Positions 1-11,068 of a stretch of DNA of 64,000 nucleotides are shown here, one piece after another. Under the pieces are notes generated by a model. The model saw only the letters and a program-made list of their open reading frames with translations, ran no database searches and had not been told where the DNA came from. The DNA comes from Fasciola hepatica (lineage: Eukaryota > Platyhelminthes > Trematoda > Plagiorchiida > Fasciolidae), in the NCBI GenBank assembly GCA_948099385.1, contig CANUEZ040000156.1, positions 9,608,501 through 9,672,500 of the forward strand, in the 5' to 3' direction. A program made the position numbers and the translations under genes. Position 1 is the stretch's first letter. Each line of letters starts with the position of its first letter.

Positions 1-27
1 CCGTCCGGTCCTGGATGTACGTGCTTG

Positions 28-78
28 AGTGTGTGTGTGTGTGTGCGTGTGTGCGTGTGTGTGCGTGTGTGTGTGTGC
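28..78. repeat. (GT)n microsatellite
   Basis: An alternating GT run with a few GC interruptions is read directly from the sequence. It lies about 400 bp beyond the 3' end of the BEL/Pao coding region. It has no coding meaning. Confidence 0.9.
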
Positions 79-81
79 CGG

Positions 82-395
82 GGTTACAATGAAATCACAG
101 GTATGACTACACATCAAAGGAGGACTTTCTGCAATGTCAACAAAAGACCGCGTGGCAAGAAAACGAGTAAATGTAGCATGTACGTGTGACCTGAGCTCCG
201 CTACTTCCACATATGCAAGGGGCATTCGGTAGCGTCAACAAAAGGCAAACAAAGAACACTGTCACATGTATGATGGGTTTACGGGATGTAGAGTGCGTCG
301 TGCCTGCGTGTATGTATCGGGATGTATAATGGAATCGCACTCATCACCACATATCGGAAAGAACCTTCTGTGATGTCAACGAAAGGACCGCGAGC
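82..395. repeat. diverged direct repeats beside the BEL element
   Basis: Three related segments share a core like 'gtcaacaaaagaccgcg', at about 136, 234 and 375. The first and third copies match best, over about 70 bp: both have 'aatg(a/g)aatc(a/g)ca', then 'acat', then 'ttctg..atgtcaac'. The spacing is irregular (98 and 141 bp), so this is not a clean tandem array. It lies where a 3' LTR of the BEL element would be expected, but no matching copy is seen on the other side of the element. Its nature is unresolved. Confidence 0.5.
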
Positions 396-476
396 ACCTT
401 AACGTGTTTGACGGAGATTGTGTGGTATATATGGAGTTGTTTTATCCACCTCGATTACTGGTGTGAAAAAGGTTTA

Positions 477-1034
477 CTAGGCCTCAGGGTTATCAGCTCC
501 TCCGTCTTCGCTCTCGAGTAGGTTAATACTGCGTATGTCACGAATGAGCACTCCGTTAGCTGTCTTCACCTTCACCGTTCTTATCATTTCGTCAGTGCTT
601 TTGATGGTTTCCGTAACTACTCCCAAAGACCAAGCGCTGAAATGTGCGCGTTCGTCGGCGATCATAACCACGTCCCCAACTTTGAATGGTCTTGATTTGG
701 CCAGCCACTTCTGTCGAGTCTGCAAAGCCGGTAGGTACTCCCGTAGCCAGCGCCTCCAGAAGACCTTGGCCAGATAGTTCGCTTGCTTCCACCCGTGGAT
801 GTAGCTCCCACGAAGGTTTACCGGCCCTTGGAAACCCTCGTTCGACCTTAACGTCAATAAGTCGTTCGGGGTGAGCGCCAGGTGGGTGGGGTCACCGTTC
901 AATACTGGAACCAGGGGGCGGTTGTTCAGGATTCGCTCCACCTCAGTCATGACGGTGTTCAGGGTCTCGTCGTCGGGCGGCTGCTGCTCCATGAGTGACA
1001 GCAATATCCGTCTGGCGGACCGGATCATGCGTTC
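477..1034 (-). pseudogene. BEL/Pao integrase C-terminal part, beyond the stop
   Basis: This is the same reading frame as the preceding Gag-Pol. It begins E-R-M-I-R-S immediately after the TGA codon and runs to a TAG at 477-479. It holds the third catalytic residue (the E of ERMIRS). A motif ILNNRPLVPV and the BEL-type C-terminal region (KVGDVVMIADERA, then SLGVVTETIKSTD) follow. Without readthrough of the TGA this segment is not attached to the polyprotein, so integrase would be inactive. An independent start at the methionine two codons on is possible in principle but would lack the catalytic core. Confidence 0.85.
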
Positions 1035-4000
1035 TCATATGCCGCCTCGGTGGCTGGCCTGTGGGGGGTTGAAATGCCAGCGTATGCCGTAGGCCGCGGT
1101 TCGGTTCTGCAGTTCGTCCCTGTTTATGTTCTTGTGCCAACGCTGCAATTCCCGTTGAGCGCCCACAAAGTTCGATCCATTATCTGAGTATATATCGGCC
1201 GGTACGCCTCTTCGGTTGATAAATCTTTGCAAGGCCCGTAGAAACGAATCGGTCGTCATCGAATGTGCGACTTCTAGGTGTACCGCACGTGATTTCATGC
1301 ACGTCATGATACATCCGTATCGCTTTTCTAATCTTTTCCCGCACTTGATCCACAAGGGCCCGAAATAGTCCAACCCGGTGTCACTGAACGGCCACCAGCC
1401 CGTAGTTACCCTGCATTCTGGTAGCGGGGCCATGAGTTGTTTGCCTGCTGTGGCATTGCGTCTCCTGCATTGCACACACCGTCGGATCACGCGTTTTACA
1501 GTCTCTCGTCCTCTCAACAACCAAAGACGCTTTCGGATGACGCTCGTCACGTGACTTTCCCCGGCATGTCCCTCTACGGCGTGGACGTGTTGAATCATTA
1601 GCTCTACTACGGGTTGTCTCGCAGGCAGCAGTATAGGATACTTTGTGTCGAAGTTCAGGTGGGCGTTGGTCAGCCTACCATCCACCCGCAGCAGTCCGTT
1701 GATGATTTTGGGGTTTAAACGCTTCAGCTCGCCTCTTGGAGATGGCATGTCTTCATTGGTCAGCCCCACTTCTTCCGCCCTCTTGAGTTCTCGGGCGAAA
1801 GCCTCGCGTTGTATCATTCTGAAAATATCGTACTCTGCCGCTTGTAGCTCATCGGGACCTATCGGGCCGACCGGTATCCGACCTGAGGGCCGTAGCCCTT
1901 TCATGACTAGTAAACTTATCTTGAACCTGGTTAACCAAACTAGCGAACAAAGCGTCTTCATCCAGGAAGAAAACCTGACCAGTCGCGATAAAATGGGCGA
2001 CGCTTCGACGACGTTGGTTGCTATCACTACGCCTTTGATCTCCAGTTCCAATTCCGTAGGGGGTTTTAATTCGAACACGGGCCAGTCCTGTTTGGGCAAT
2101 TGCAGGAAGTTCGGCCCTCTCGTCCACGTGTCCAGTTGCCTGAAGTTGTTCGCACCTCGGGAGCACAGGTCGGCCGGATTATCGCCAGACCTGACATGAC
2201 TCCACTGGTGCGTGGCTGATTCATCGTGGATAATCGTGAGCCGGTTAGCAACGAAAGTACTAAACCGGCTCCGGACGTTGTTGATATAGTAAAGTACTAT
2301 CGTTGAATCCGTCCAGAAGCTCACCGACCAAATGTAGAGATCGAAACATCTCTTCACAGCTTGCATCACCCTGACTGCCAACACGGCTGCGCTGAGTTCA
2401 AGGCGTGGGATTGAGACCGACTTCAGTGGAGCAACGCGGGCTTTGGCGAACAGGATCCTCGTGGTATATTGTCCATCTCCTGCGCACCATCGTCCGTACA
2501 CCACAGCTCCATAACCGACTTCGGATGCATCGGAAAAGGCATGTAGTTCTCCAGTCCGTGTCGTATGGCCAGGGGTCAAACATCGTGGTATTCTTATGTC
2601 CCCTAATTTCTTCAAGGTGTTCAAAAATTCCTCCCAGTCCAGCCGGTCCCCTCGGTCCAGTGACTGGTCCCAATCAACTTTCTTACGGCACAGCCGCTGC
2701 AGCAAGATCTTTCCGGATAGCAGCCATGGTGAGACGAAACCGAGCGGGTCGAACAAACTTGAGACGGCAGATAGTGTGCCACGACGGGTTATTGGCAGCT
2801 CGGGAACGTTCAGTTCGAAAACAAAATCGTCCGTTTCCGCGTCCCATTGTATCCCTAAAGTGCGCTCGATAGGAAGTGGAGAGCCGTCCAAATCTCTTAC
2901 CCTTTCGACCTTTTCGTGATACGGGATGACCTTCAGCACTTCCGAAGCGTTCGACATCCATTTAGTTAGATGGAAGCCACCCTCTTCCAGCAATCTCGTC
3001 AGACCCCTGAACTGCTCTAGAGCTGATTCCACATCATCGAATGACCCAAGGTAGTCGTCGACGTAGAAGTTCCTGCTGACGCTTTCTACCACCGTCCGAT
3101 GTACTAGATCGCCATGTTTGTTCGCTGATTCTCGGAGGGCGTAGTTGGCACAAAATGGTGACGATATGGCTCCGAAGGGGTGGACGGTCATTCTATAATT
3201 CACCACTGCGTTGTCCCGGTCGCTCCCTTCCCACCACAGGAAACGCAAAGCATCTCGTTCTCTTACCGGAATCTTCACCTGATGGAACATTTCCCTAATG
3301 TCGGCAGACAAAGCCACTTTACCCACTCTGAAACGGCACAGAACATCGATCAGTGGTGTGGTCCAGTCAGGCCCCTGTAGTAGGCGATCGTTTAACGACT
3401 TGCCCTGGAACTTGGCCGCACAGTCGAAAACCACCCGCAGTTTATTGGGTTTTTTGGGGTTGATAACCGGATGGTGAGGCAGATACCAGATACCCCTTTT
3501 GCTGTCGGTGTTAACAGGCACCCTTTCAACGTAACCGAGGTCCTCGTTTCGCTTCATCAAATCCGCGTATCGTTCCCACAGATTCTGGTCTCGAATGAAG
3601 CGTTCTTTTAGTCGTAGTAATCGTTGGAGAACATAATTTCTGTTGTCAGTCCACGGGTCGACCGGTGTGCGCCATGGGAGGGGAACCTCGAACTGTTTTT
3701 TGAGGCCTCTAGAGCCTTGCCGCACCGTTTGTAGAGCGAAGTGATCCTCTTGAGACAACGTCGGTCTTTCGTCCCCAATGTCATGAAACTCCTTTTCATA
3801 AAGCCGTTGCAGATGATACTCTATGCGGTCCGTTTCGGCGGATAAGTAATTCACGGAACCGCGTACCCCTACTGGACCGTATAACATCCATCCCAGAGCC
3901 GTGCGTACGGCATAAGGTGCCTGGCGGTCGCCCACTCTTTGGTCAAGCACCCAATGCGCCTCTGGCACGTCGCATCCGATGAGGAGATCCACCTCATCAT

Positions 4001-5672
4001 CTTCCCAGTCTACGACGGTTACATCCTGCAGGTGGGGCCATCGAGTCAAGATTGCGTTCACCGACCTTGGTGCTCGCATGGGAAGATCCGCTAACGTGAA
4101 TGCCTCCGTTGGTTCAATTTCCTCGTTAGTGTCTAGAGAGATGAGTTGCAGCCTTAATCTACCGGCAGTCATTACCTGTGTTCCGCCCACCGTGCTCACT
4201 GCTAACGATGTCGCACCTTTAGCCAGTTGGTGTTTGTCGGCAAACCGCTCTTTCACTAGAGTGGTGTCGGATCCACTATCAACGAAAGCCAACGCCTTGA
4301 CTATCCCAGTCGGAGTCACTACTCCCACGGCCACTACGCCTAAACGTACCGGTTTACTGGCAGATTGTGAAGTTGAACAAATCACGCTGGGCTTGGCACT
4401 CGCCTCGGATATGGTTATTCTCGCCTGATGCAGCAGCCGATGGTGTCTGCCCGTGCAGCCCTCGTAACCACATCGATTCCTTGTTCTACAGGCTGCTGCC
4501 CGGTGCGTGGTGTTGAGACAGATGAAACATGCTCCTGCCATCCTCGCCATTCCCCACCGTTCGTCTATTGTGGCGTTGCTGAACTTGGGGCATTCTGGTA
4601 GGCCATGGCTAGTACCACAGGATCTGCAATTTGGTTTCGCCGTAGCATCTCGTGAAATGACGTGTGTGTTGGTCCAAGGCTGGTACTTTGGATGTTCCCG
4701 TACAGGGGTTTGGACTTGGCTAGTACCGGGCTTGTTTGCTCGGTTGCTGTCCCGGATGAGTCGGCCGAATCTGCTGTCAGCTATCTTCGTTTGCCTGTCT
4801 AAGTATTCAGTCAGGTCTTCGAAGTTGGCTTCTCTGTCGCCTCGGCTTATCCGTTCAGCTTCTTCCGCCCACCGACCCTGTAGTTCGGGAGAGAGGTGAC
4901 GGACTATGCCTTCCAAAGTGTGCATGGCGTCTAGGTCAGCTCTGTAACCTAAATGGTCGAGGGCTATCGAGCAGTTCTGCATCTTGATCACCAGGTCGGC
5001 CATGGTGTAGACGTCGCCCTTGGTTTTCTTTGCCTCTGCCATCACGCCCTCTATTAGGTTACGGGCTACTTTGAAAGGTTGGCCAAACAACTCCCTCAGA
5101 ATCTTTCTTGCCCTTGTGTAGCCTTGTTCTGGATCGAGCATGGTGCACCCGTCGATAGCTTCTCGCGCTCGGCCTCGGCAGTAGTGAGTAAGGTAAAGAA
5201 GCATTTGCCCAGGGTCGGTTACCTTGTTTTCAACGAACGTCTCGAACTGTTTGACAAACTTGCAATATTGCTCAGCTCGCCCGTCGAAAACCGTTAACTC
5301 CACTCTAGGCAGATCGATCGATGGTGGTTTGTAGTCGGCGACCTGCGTGGGGTTCCCTACCTTATTGCACTCTAACCTATCGGAAGTGTCGAAGTCACTG
5401 GTCCTATACTCTCGCTGTTTCTGTGTACACTTCTCTGCTTCCTGCGCCTGTAGTCTAGCCGATAGTAACTGTTGCTCTAGTTCTATTATTCTCAGCTTAT
5501 ATAAATCAACGTCCTTACGATCAATATTGCTTTCAATAACACATGAGCTAGCACTGACAGGACTAGGCGATCTAGCATTAACTAAAGAATCATAAGTACC
5601 CAAAACCTCCCCAGAGACTTGCCGTATTACTTCCTGTCCGGGTTCGACTGCCTTTGATCCTTTCCTTGGCAT
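1035..5672 (-). CDS. BEL/Pao Gag-Pol polyprotein, stopped inside integrase
   Basis: This frame encodes the retrotransposon polyprotein that packages, copies and inserts the element. I place the start at the ATG at 5672 (MPRKGSKAV), because the 27 codons upstream look like leader sequence; the frame stays open to 5753. Residue positions below count from 5753. A Gag domain with LPRVELTVFDG lies near 150-290. Cysteine knuckles (CRSCGTSHGLPEC, CFICLNTTHRAAAC) fall near 375-440. The protease motif FVDSGSD is near 490. The reverse transcriptase has SADIREMFHQ and FYVDDYLG (about 895). The RNase H motif HAFSDASEVGYG follows. The integrase has a zinc-binding HVHAVEGHAG...CVQCRRR region and catalytic aspartates in TGLDYFGP and YSDNGSNF. 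TGA at 1035-1037 ends the frame at HRGGI, where BEL integrases normally read HRGG-x-W-E. Apart from this stop the frame is open for over 1500 codons. Confidence 0.9.
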   Translation of the reverse strand: MPRKGSKAVEPGQEVIRQVSGEVLGTYDSLVNARSPSPVSASSCVIESNIDRKDVDLYKLRIIELEQQLLSARLQAQEAEKCTQKQREYRTSDFDTSDRLECNKVGNPTQVADYKPPSIDLPRVELTVFDGRAEQYCKFVKQFETFVENKVTDPGQMLLYLTHYCRGRAREAIDGCTMLDPEQGYTRARKILRELFGQPFKVARNLIEGVMAEAKKTKGDVYTMADLVIKMQNCSIALDHLGYRADLDAMHTLEGIVRHLSPELQGRWAEEAERISRGDREANFEDLTEYLDRQTKIADSRFGRLIRDSNRANKPGTSQVQTPVREHPKYQPWTNTHVISRDATAKPNCRSCGTSHGLPECPKFSNATIDERWGMARMAGACFICLNTTHRAAACRTRNRCGYEGCTGRHHRLLHQARITISEASAKPSVICSTSQSASKPVRLGVVAVGVVTPTGIVKALAFVDSGSDTTLVKERFADKHQLAKGATSLAVSTVGGTQVMTAGRLRLQLISLDTNEEIEPTEAFTLADLPMRAPRSVNAILTRWPHLQDVTVVDWEDDEVDLLIGCDVPEAHWVLDQRVGDRQAPYAVRTALGWMLYGPVGVRGSVNYLSAETDRIEYHLQRLYEKEFHDIGDERPTLSQEDHFALQTVRQGSRGLKKQFEVPLPWRTPVDPWTDNRNYVLQRLLRLKERFIRDQNLWERYADLMKRNEDLGYVERVPVNTDSKRGIWYLPHHPVINPKKPNKLRVVFDCAAKFQGKSLNDRLLQGPDWTTPLIDVLCRFRVGKVALSADIREMFHQVKIPVRERDALRFLWWEGSDRDNAVVNYRMTVHPFGAISSPFCANYALRESANKHGDLVHRTVVESVSRNFYVDDYLGSFDDVESALEQFRGLTRLLEEGGFHLTKWMSNASEVLKVIPYHEKVERVRDLDGSPLPIERTLGIQWDAETDDFVFELNVPELPITRRGTLSAVSSLFDPLGFVSPWLLSGKILLQRLCRKKVDWDQSLDRGDRLDWEEFLNTLKKLGDIRIPRCLTPGHTTRTGELHAFSDASEVGYGAVVYGRWCAGDGQYTTRILFAKARVAPLKSVSIPRLELSAAVLAVRVMQAVKRCFDLYIWSVSFWTDSTIVLYYINNVRSRFSTFVANRLTIIHDESATHQWSHVRSGDNPADLCSRGANNFRQLDTWTRGPNFLQLPKQDWPVFELKPPTELELEIKGVVIATNVVEASPILSRLVRFSSWMKTLCSLVWLTRFKISLLVMKGLRPSGRIPVGPIGPDELQAAEYDIFRMIQREAFARELKRAEEVGLTNEDMPSPRGELKRLNPKIINGLLRVDGRLTNAHLNFDTKYPILLPARQPVVELMIQHVHAVEGHAGESHVTSVIRKRLWLLRGRETVKRVIRRCVQCRRRNATAGKQLMAPLPECRVTTGWWPFSDTGLDYFGPLWIKCGKRLEKRYGCIMTCMKSRAVHLEVAHSMTTDSFLRALQRFINRRGVPADIYSDNGSNFVGAQRELQRWHKNINRDELQNRTAAYGIRWHFNPPQASHRGGI

Positions 5673-5753
5673 TTTGCGTGAATTTTCCTCGTTCCAAATA
5701 GATCTATTGAGTATTGTTACGAACGTTTGAGCAATGCGTAGCCAAATTCGCAA

Positions 5754-8700
5754 CGGATCCCGAAATCAGAAGGCGATTATCCGTGATAATTCTACGATAC
5801 TAGATTATTAAAATAAACAATGACATAAACAATATACAAACCTCAATAATACGATCACAAAGACTCAACAACGAGAAACCGAATGGCAGCGTGTGAGCAG
5901 ACAGCACGTGCGTCACGCAGGTCCTGAGCAAGGATGTGCCAAAATAGCGCTCTGGGCGCGAACAAACAACAATTGGTCCAGAAAAACAACCAGTTCGTAA
6001 AGACAAGTCAATAGTGTATGGAAATGAGTGATGTTGGGAAAAAACACTGAATCGCGAGGGAAAAAGGGGGATTTTCCACGACCGGTTGTTACACCCAGTC
6101 CGGATTCGAAACCGGTTTGAAACTGCCGCGCAAACCATTATTAAAATGATCCATTCAAACTGTTGTTGGCTATGTCTATCTATCGCTGATACTCTCGACT
6201 TTCATACTTTGAATTTTTGAATATTCCACCTTATTGAGTAAAATGTCACACCATGATCATGCGCTAGCGCGTGCGTCTCGACCATGGCCGAGAAATATAC
6301 CATTATCATATGAGAACGGGCACGGTCTGACTCCTGGTAGGTGTTTAGTGACACTGCAAATTTTATAATTTAAGGAACAGATGAAAGAAGAGGAGCCCAT
6401 AAAACGAGCTGGAGGTTGATCTATTATTCTTTTCCTTCATAAGACGATCGTTGAAAGTCCACAAACAACATTCTGACGAACAAGTCAACTTATGGTAAGC
6501 AAAATCCAAGAGGACGTGGTGCTTCATGAGTGTATGGTGATGCAACAAAATACCGCAAAAGAGATGGCCAATTGAGTTTTTGAGGGGAGCAAACAACCAC
6601 CATTCAGATCTTTGACTGCTGGAAGTATGCGGAGATGGTTTTCAAACAGTGACGTTGACCGAGGCTTGTATTGCGACTATGCTTGGCGCAAGTGGGAAAG
6701 GTTACGAGTATTGTATCACAGTAGCAACTAGTTCTGTTTTCGGGAACGGGAGTGCATACGGGAGGAAATTCAAAATAACATGGCCATCTCCGAGTTAAAT
6801 TTTGACCAGGGGGGGGGGGTAAAGTAGTATTCAGAGAAAAGAGTTAAGTAGTGCACTTAATATTTCTGCTTTTTCGGGCGGACCACGGATTACCGGCAGA
6901 GAACAGAATCTACTGAACGAGTTCACATATGGTGATTCATAGTGGCGAGGACATGGTGCTCTACAAGATCAAAAAAAGTTACGGAAGACATCATGGCAGT
7001 TAATCAGCTGGACCGATAGGTGGGGGAAAATTAATCGATCGAAGGTGCAACAGCATGATGAACATGGAGATGATTTTCAGGAGGTGACTTCATCCAAGGT
7101 CGAAAAGGCGACAACACAGGGCGGCAGCGGAAGTGGTATTGAGTGTTACTACAATGTTCCCCCAACGAAAGCTGCTCTGCTTTCTCTGACAGCCAGATTT
7201 TGGCTCTGATGAAACTATAAAAAGTCTAAAAAGTGTGGATCACTCTTGGACTGCCACTTGTTGGATGCTAATAGATGTGTATCGTGTGACCTCCCCATCT
7301 GAAGCGAGCTCAGGTGCCGCACACATTGAGCACTGGAAGTAGACCGCTGGAATTCGCTTCCCTGACGAAAATTCTGCAGTATCCAATCCTCATTTGCCGC
7401 TGTTTTCGAACCTGTCCTTAAACTGGTGTTGTCCTCCTTTGCGGTGTGCAAACGACGATAAAGATATCACATCACCCATGCAATTACCACTTTATGAAAT
7501 TACGCTGTGCGCATTCAGGTACAATATTAGTGTGCCAGCACCATCGGATCGGAGGGCAGCCGAACCCTCGTCTACGTTTCTCTGTACAAGGTCAATTTCC
7601 TCTAATTCTTCACCACCTATACTCTTGACGGTTTCTTCTGCAGTCTTGCTCCACTATTCCTCAGACTTCATCCAACAAAGGATAACCAGCAGACCAGAAA
7701 ACTGGTAGTACCAGTCCCATTCATGCGCAAGTTATTCTTTCAAATTTATCTTACCACCTAGAAGCGGACTTTCATTTCTCATAAGCAAACGAAATTGGGG
7801 TTATCTTATATAATTCCCCATAGCCGCGGCAAATTTTGTCCCTCCAGTATCCAATTTCTACTATGCCAAAAGGTAGATCACTAATACTTTTGGATACTTG
7901 CACAGTGGCCTACCGGTGTACGCTAAATGGCTACCCTGTATTAGTATAGGTGAATCCCCTTAAAGCCTGTACTAATCATACTGGAGAATTGAAACCCAGA
8001 TTAGAATACGGCATAATTACTATCGGCCGTCCAAATGAAACCTAATTCTGGCCCCTATTTATATGAACCCGAAAAATTCATTATAAGCAGTCGTCATTCA
8101 TTGTCACTACCCACATCAGGAACTGTGTCCAGACTGCAAATCCCATTTATTTCAAGTCCCTATACTTCATTGTCGCCCAATATCCCAATCTCCACATATG
8201 ATTACCAAGGGGTAAATTTTGACTCATGTTGGCACAGACCTATGCAATCAAGTCACTCGGCATAAAACACTCCCAGCCGCTTCTCAGTAGGTCCATTAGC
8301 GCCTTATACCGAGAAGCCCCTCCTATCGATATCACTGTCGGAGCCCACGCAATCAACAATTCTCGCGCAACCTGCCACTGCACCGGCCACCGTCGGTTAC
8401 CGGCCTCACCCATCAAACGTCGCCACATCCGGCTGGTCACCAGACTGCCCTTCCCCCCACCTCCTCCCCAGATGACCCATACCTATGGGATGATGCACAT
8501 TGCCGGTGCCAGCAGCTCCCTGGCAATTCCTTGATCCCAACTGGAACAGCATGATATCACAGCCGGAAAATGTAACAGGAATTCGTTATTCCCAAAGTTT
8601 TGATACTTCATCCAAATGCGAGGCGGCTTATCTTCCTTTCCCGTGTTTCCCAATAATAAAGCCGAACAACACTGAGATTCAATAGGACAACATTTTTGCT

Positions 8701-9610
8701 AGCATATCGGCATAATAAGGCTTGAGACTTTGCGGAGACTTTCAAATCTGGTATCTGTAGCGAGAGTTCACTTTTCCTCCGAACTGTATTCAGCTCAAAA
8801 TCGATTTTTCACTAGTATGAGAGCCTTTTGTTGGGCTTTCTCTTATCTGCATGATACGGATTACTGATCCATGTTCACCAGTATCCCCGGGAACACTTTC
8901 ACACAATTTGTTTCACGCCTTCTTGCTTCGCAGCTTGCCCCGCTTATTTAACCAAGGTAGATCGGCCCTTCATGGCATGCACGTTTTTGGTATTTAGTGC
9001 ATCTTCTTCACTATGTATTAGAGCTCCTGGGCACCATGGCTCGACTAGCAATCGAAACTGGTTCACATTTGGGGTGCAAACTAGTATCAGTTTGATCCTT
9101 TGAAACTATTGCCAACCGTGTTGTTATGTTGCCGAAACTTTTGACTCATGCTCTTAAAATTCGAATATAGTTAACTGCATTGAGTAATGCTGCCTGTCAT
9201 GACCATGCTCTTGCGGGTGCTCGCGCCCCTCGAAGGTGGTCGAAAGATGTACCATTATTATTTCCAGTTCTGTTTCTGAGAATGCAAAAGGATATGCATC
9301 GGGAAGGGGCCGGTGATTAACAAGGCCTAGAAGGTTTGGACAGCACTCTGAAGGAGCAACTCCGAGGCATGAAACCAAAAATTATGCAAGACGGAGAGTA
9401 TCTTCTACCCCGGGAAATGATGTACAGAGCCGAGAGCTGTGCGGAATATGATGAACGATGATAAACCAATGCATCTTGCCGGGCATAGAGTGGGTGAACA
9501 GCTACGGCCATGATTACACGCATCGAATACGAGTACGATAGTAGTCGAAGGGAACAAGGTAAGCCATAACAAAAGGCGAGTGAGAAAAAGGGTGGCAAGA
9601 AAGTCGGAAA
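5754..9610. other. no gene recognised; old repeat relics
   Basis: The 5' untranslated or LTR region of the BEL element presumably lies at the left end, but no boundary is visible. A G-run (about 6811-6821) is present. A segment near 6170-6290 resembles a segment near 9140-9265. Short open frames show no recognisable domain and are treated as chance. Confidence 0.5.
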
Positions 9611-10300
9611 TTAGCAATCATCAAGCCCATTCACTGAGGACGTCACGGAGTAATCTAAAATGGAGCACCCCGTTTTCCCTGAAAGTTCAGCACCTTCGTC
9701 AGTGATCTTGTGAACAAGGTGCACAGGTTCCGGTTTGCAAAATTCACATTCGTTGGGAATGACTACTATTCGATGTTCGGACAGACGTTGAAATAGTAGG
9801 GTCAAAAGTCGGAAATGTTCATCTACTCTAGACAGTGGCATCAATAAATCATCAGCACAGGGGTTAACGAATTCCAAGTCTCGAGCATTGCTATCCATAT
9901 TTCTCTGGAATATCTGGGTGGCATTTTGAAAACCAAATGACATCCGCAGGAACTTGGACAGAACAAAATGAGCCATTGCAGCGGTTTTCTCATCACCTCC
10001 AGTGGTAACTGGGATCTGGTGCCAAGCTCGTGCCAACTCAATCTCCAAAAAAGTGGCTCACTGAAGAGGAGCCGTGTTGTCGTGCATGTGGGTTATCGGA
10101 TAGCCATCATAAAGGGTAACCGAGTTTAGTACACGATAGTAGCCGCTTGGTCACCAGATAATGCTATCTTAAAAACCATGTGCAAAGGTGAAGCCTGTGG
10201 ACTATGAGAGTGACTAAAGGCACCTTTAGAAAGCAGTGTCAAACTGACGGTCGGCGAAAGCCAGCTTGACCGGTGCCAGTCGGCGGTGTCGCGCCTCTAC
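9611..10300 (-). pseudogene. decayed Ty3/Gypsy reverse transcriptase fragment
   Basis: On the minus strand, right to left, the frames carry pieces of a Gypsy reverse transcriptase: SPQASPLHMVFK near 10190, then ARAWHQIPVTTG, FGFQNATQIFQRNM and CADDLLMPLSRVDEHFRLL. The last corresponds to the active-site Y-x-D-D block, with the leading tyrosine replaced by cysteine. Stops and frame changes occur between the upstream pieces, and the match stops at about 9620 where the thumb and connection region should follow. It is a dead fragment related to, but much older than, the CsRn1-like element at 11-16 kb. Confidence 0.8.
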
Positions 10301-11064
10301 TGGTATTTCGTTAGTGGCAATGTCGTGTGCCACGCATTCAGTCATTGCGTTTGTTTCATCAAAAGTTCAACCAGCAGCTTAGAATGGCGCTGTTGGTCTT
10401 GCCCGGGAGCCGACTACGGACGAAGTGGCCACAATCTAGTGAATAGAAGTGATTCGTTTTGGTGACGGAAGTGGCGGAGTTTTCTGTTGATCGTGGCAAC
10501 GGAACGGTACCGAAGCCAGTGCAACGAAAGGAACTGGTCACACATCGACTTCACTTGCACGTGAAACTGTTCAGGCACTCCTCTGTGACAGTAGTCTGAG
10601 TCCGAAGGCCGCAAAGAAATGCTTCCGTCTAACGCCTGCACGAGTTTGGCGATCTCCAGCTACTATCCAACATTTCAAAACATTTTTCTCTGGTTTTCTT
10701 TGACAGTTTTTTCTTGTGAGCCAGCATTTTTAGGGCTACGTTCCCTAAGTTCGAGAAGAGACAGATGGGATTAGGAACATATACTACGCTGGCTGGAGCC
10801 TTTAAACCCGAATCCTTGGGCAGAAATATATCACGATTGACTTGCCGGGTTCCAATGACAGGATCCGATCCGCTTCCACCTCCAGTGGAGCTGGGTCATG
10901 TAGTCGCCTAATTGCTCCCTGCCATTTACATCTCTCAGGAGAGGCGATGTCAGAAAACTTTACCAACCAAAACGCAAAAGCCCTAGCCCGGGTGGAGTCT
11001 GATCAACAATCCACCACTCGATTTACGAAATAACAGAACTCGCTCGTTCTGGATAGCACCTTTG
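10301..11064. other. unassigned sequence between two Gypsy elements
   Basis: A minus-strand frame is open for about 77 codons at 10628-10858, and neighbouring short frames are open at 10359-10641, but none shows a motif I recognise. The stretch may be the remainder of the Gypsy relic on its left or an older insertion. Confidence 0.35.
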
Positions 11065-11068
11065 AGCC

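Larger units (their letters stand above)
477..5753 (-). mobile_element. BEL/Pao LTR retrotransposon, coding region nearly intact
   Basis: One continuous minus-strand frame covers Gag, protease, reverse transcriptase, RNase H and integrase in the BEL/Pao order. It is broken by a single stop at 1035-1037. No pair of LTRs was found: the 476 bp on the left and the several hundred bp to the right of the start do not match. Either the left LTR lies outside the window, the LTRs are lost, or they have diverged too far to see by eye. The family assignment rests on the DUF1759-type Gag, the CCHC knuckles, the YVDD reverse transcriptase and the BEL-type integrase ending. Confidence 0.9.

Noticed and set aside
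8226..8534. 102-codon plus-strand frame
   Set aside because: The opposite strand is also open, composition is biased, and no motif is present.
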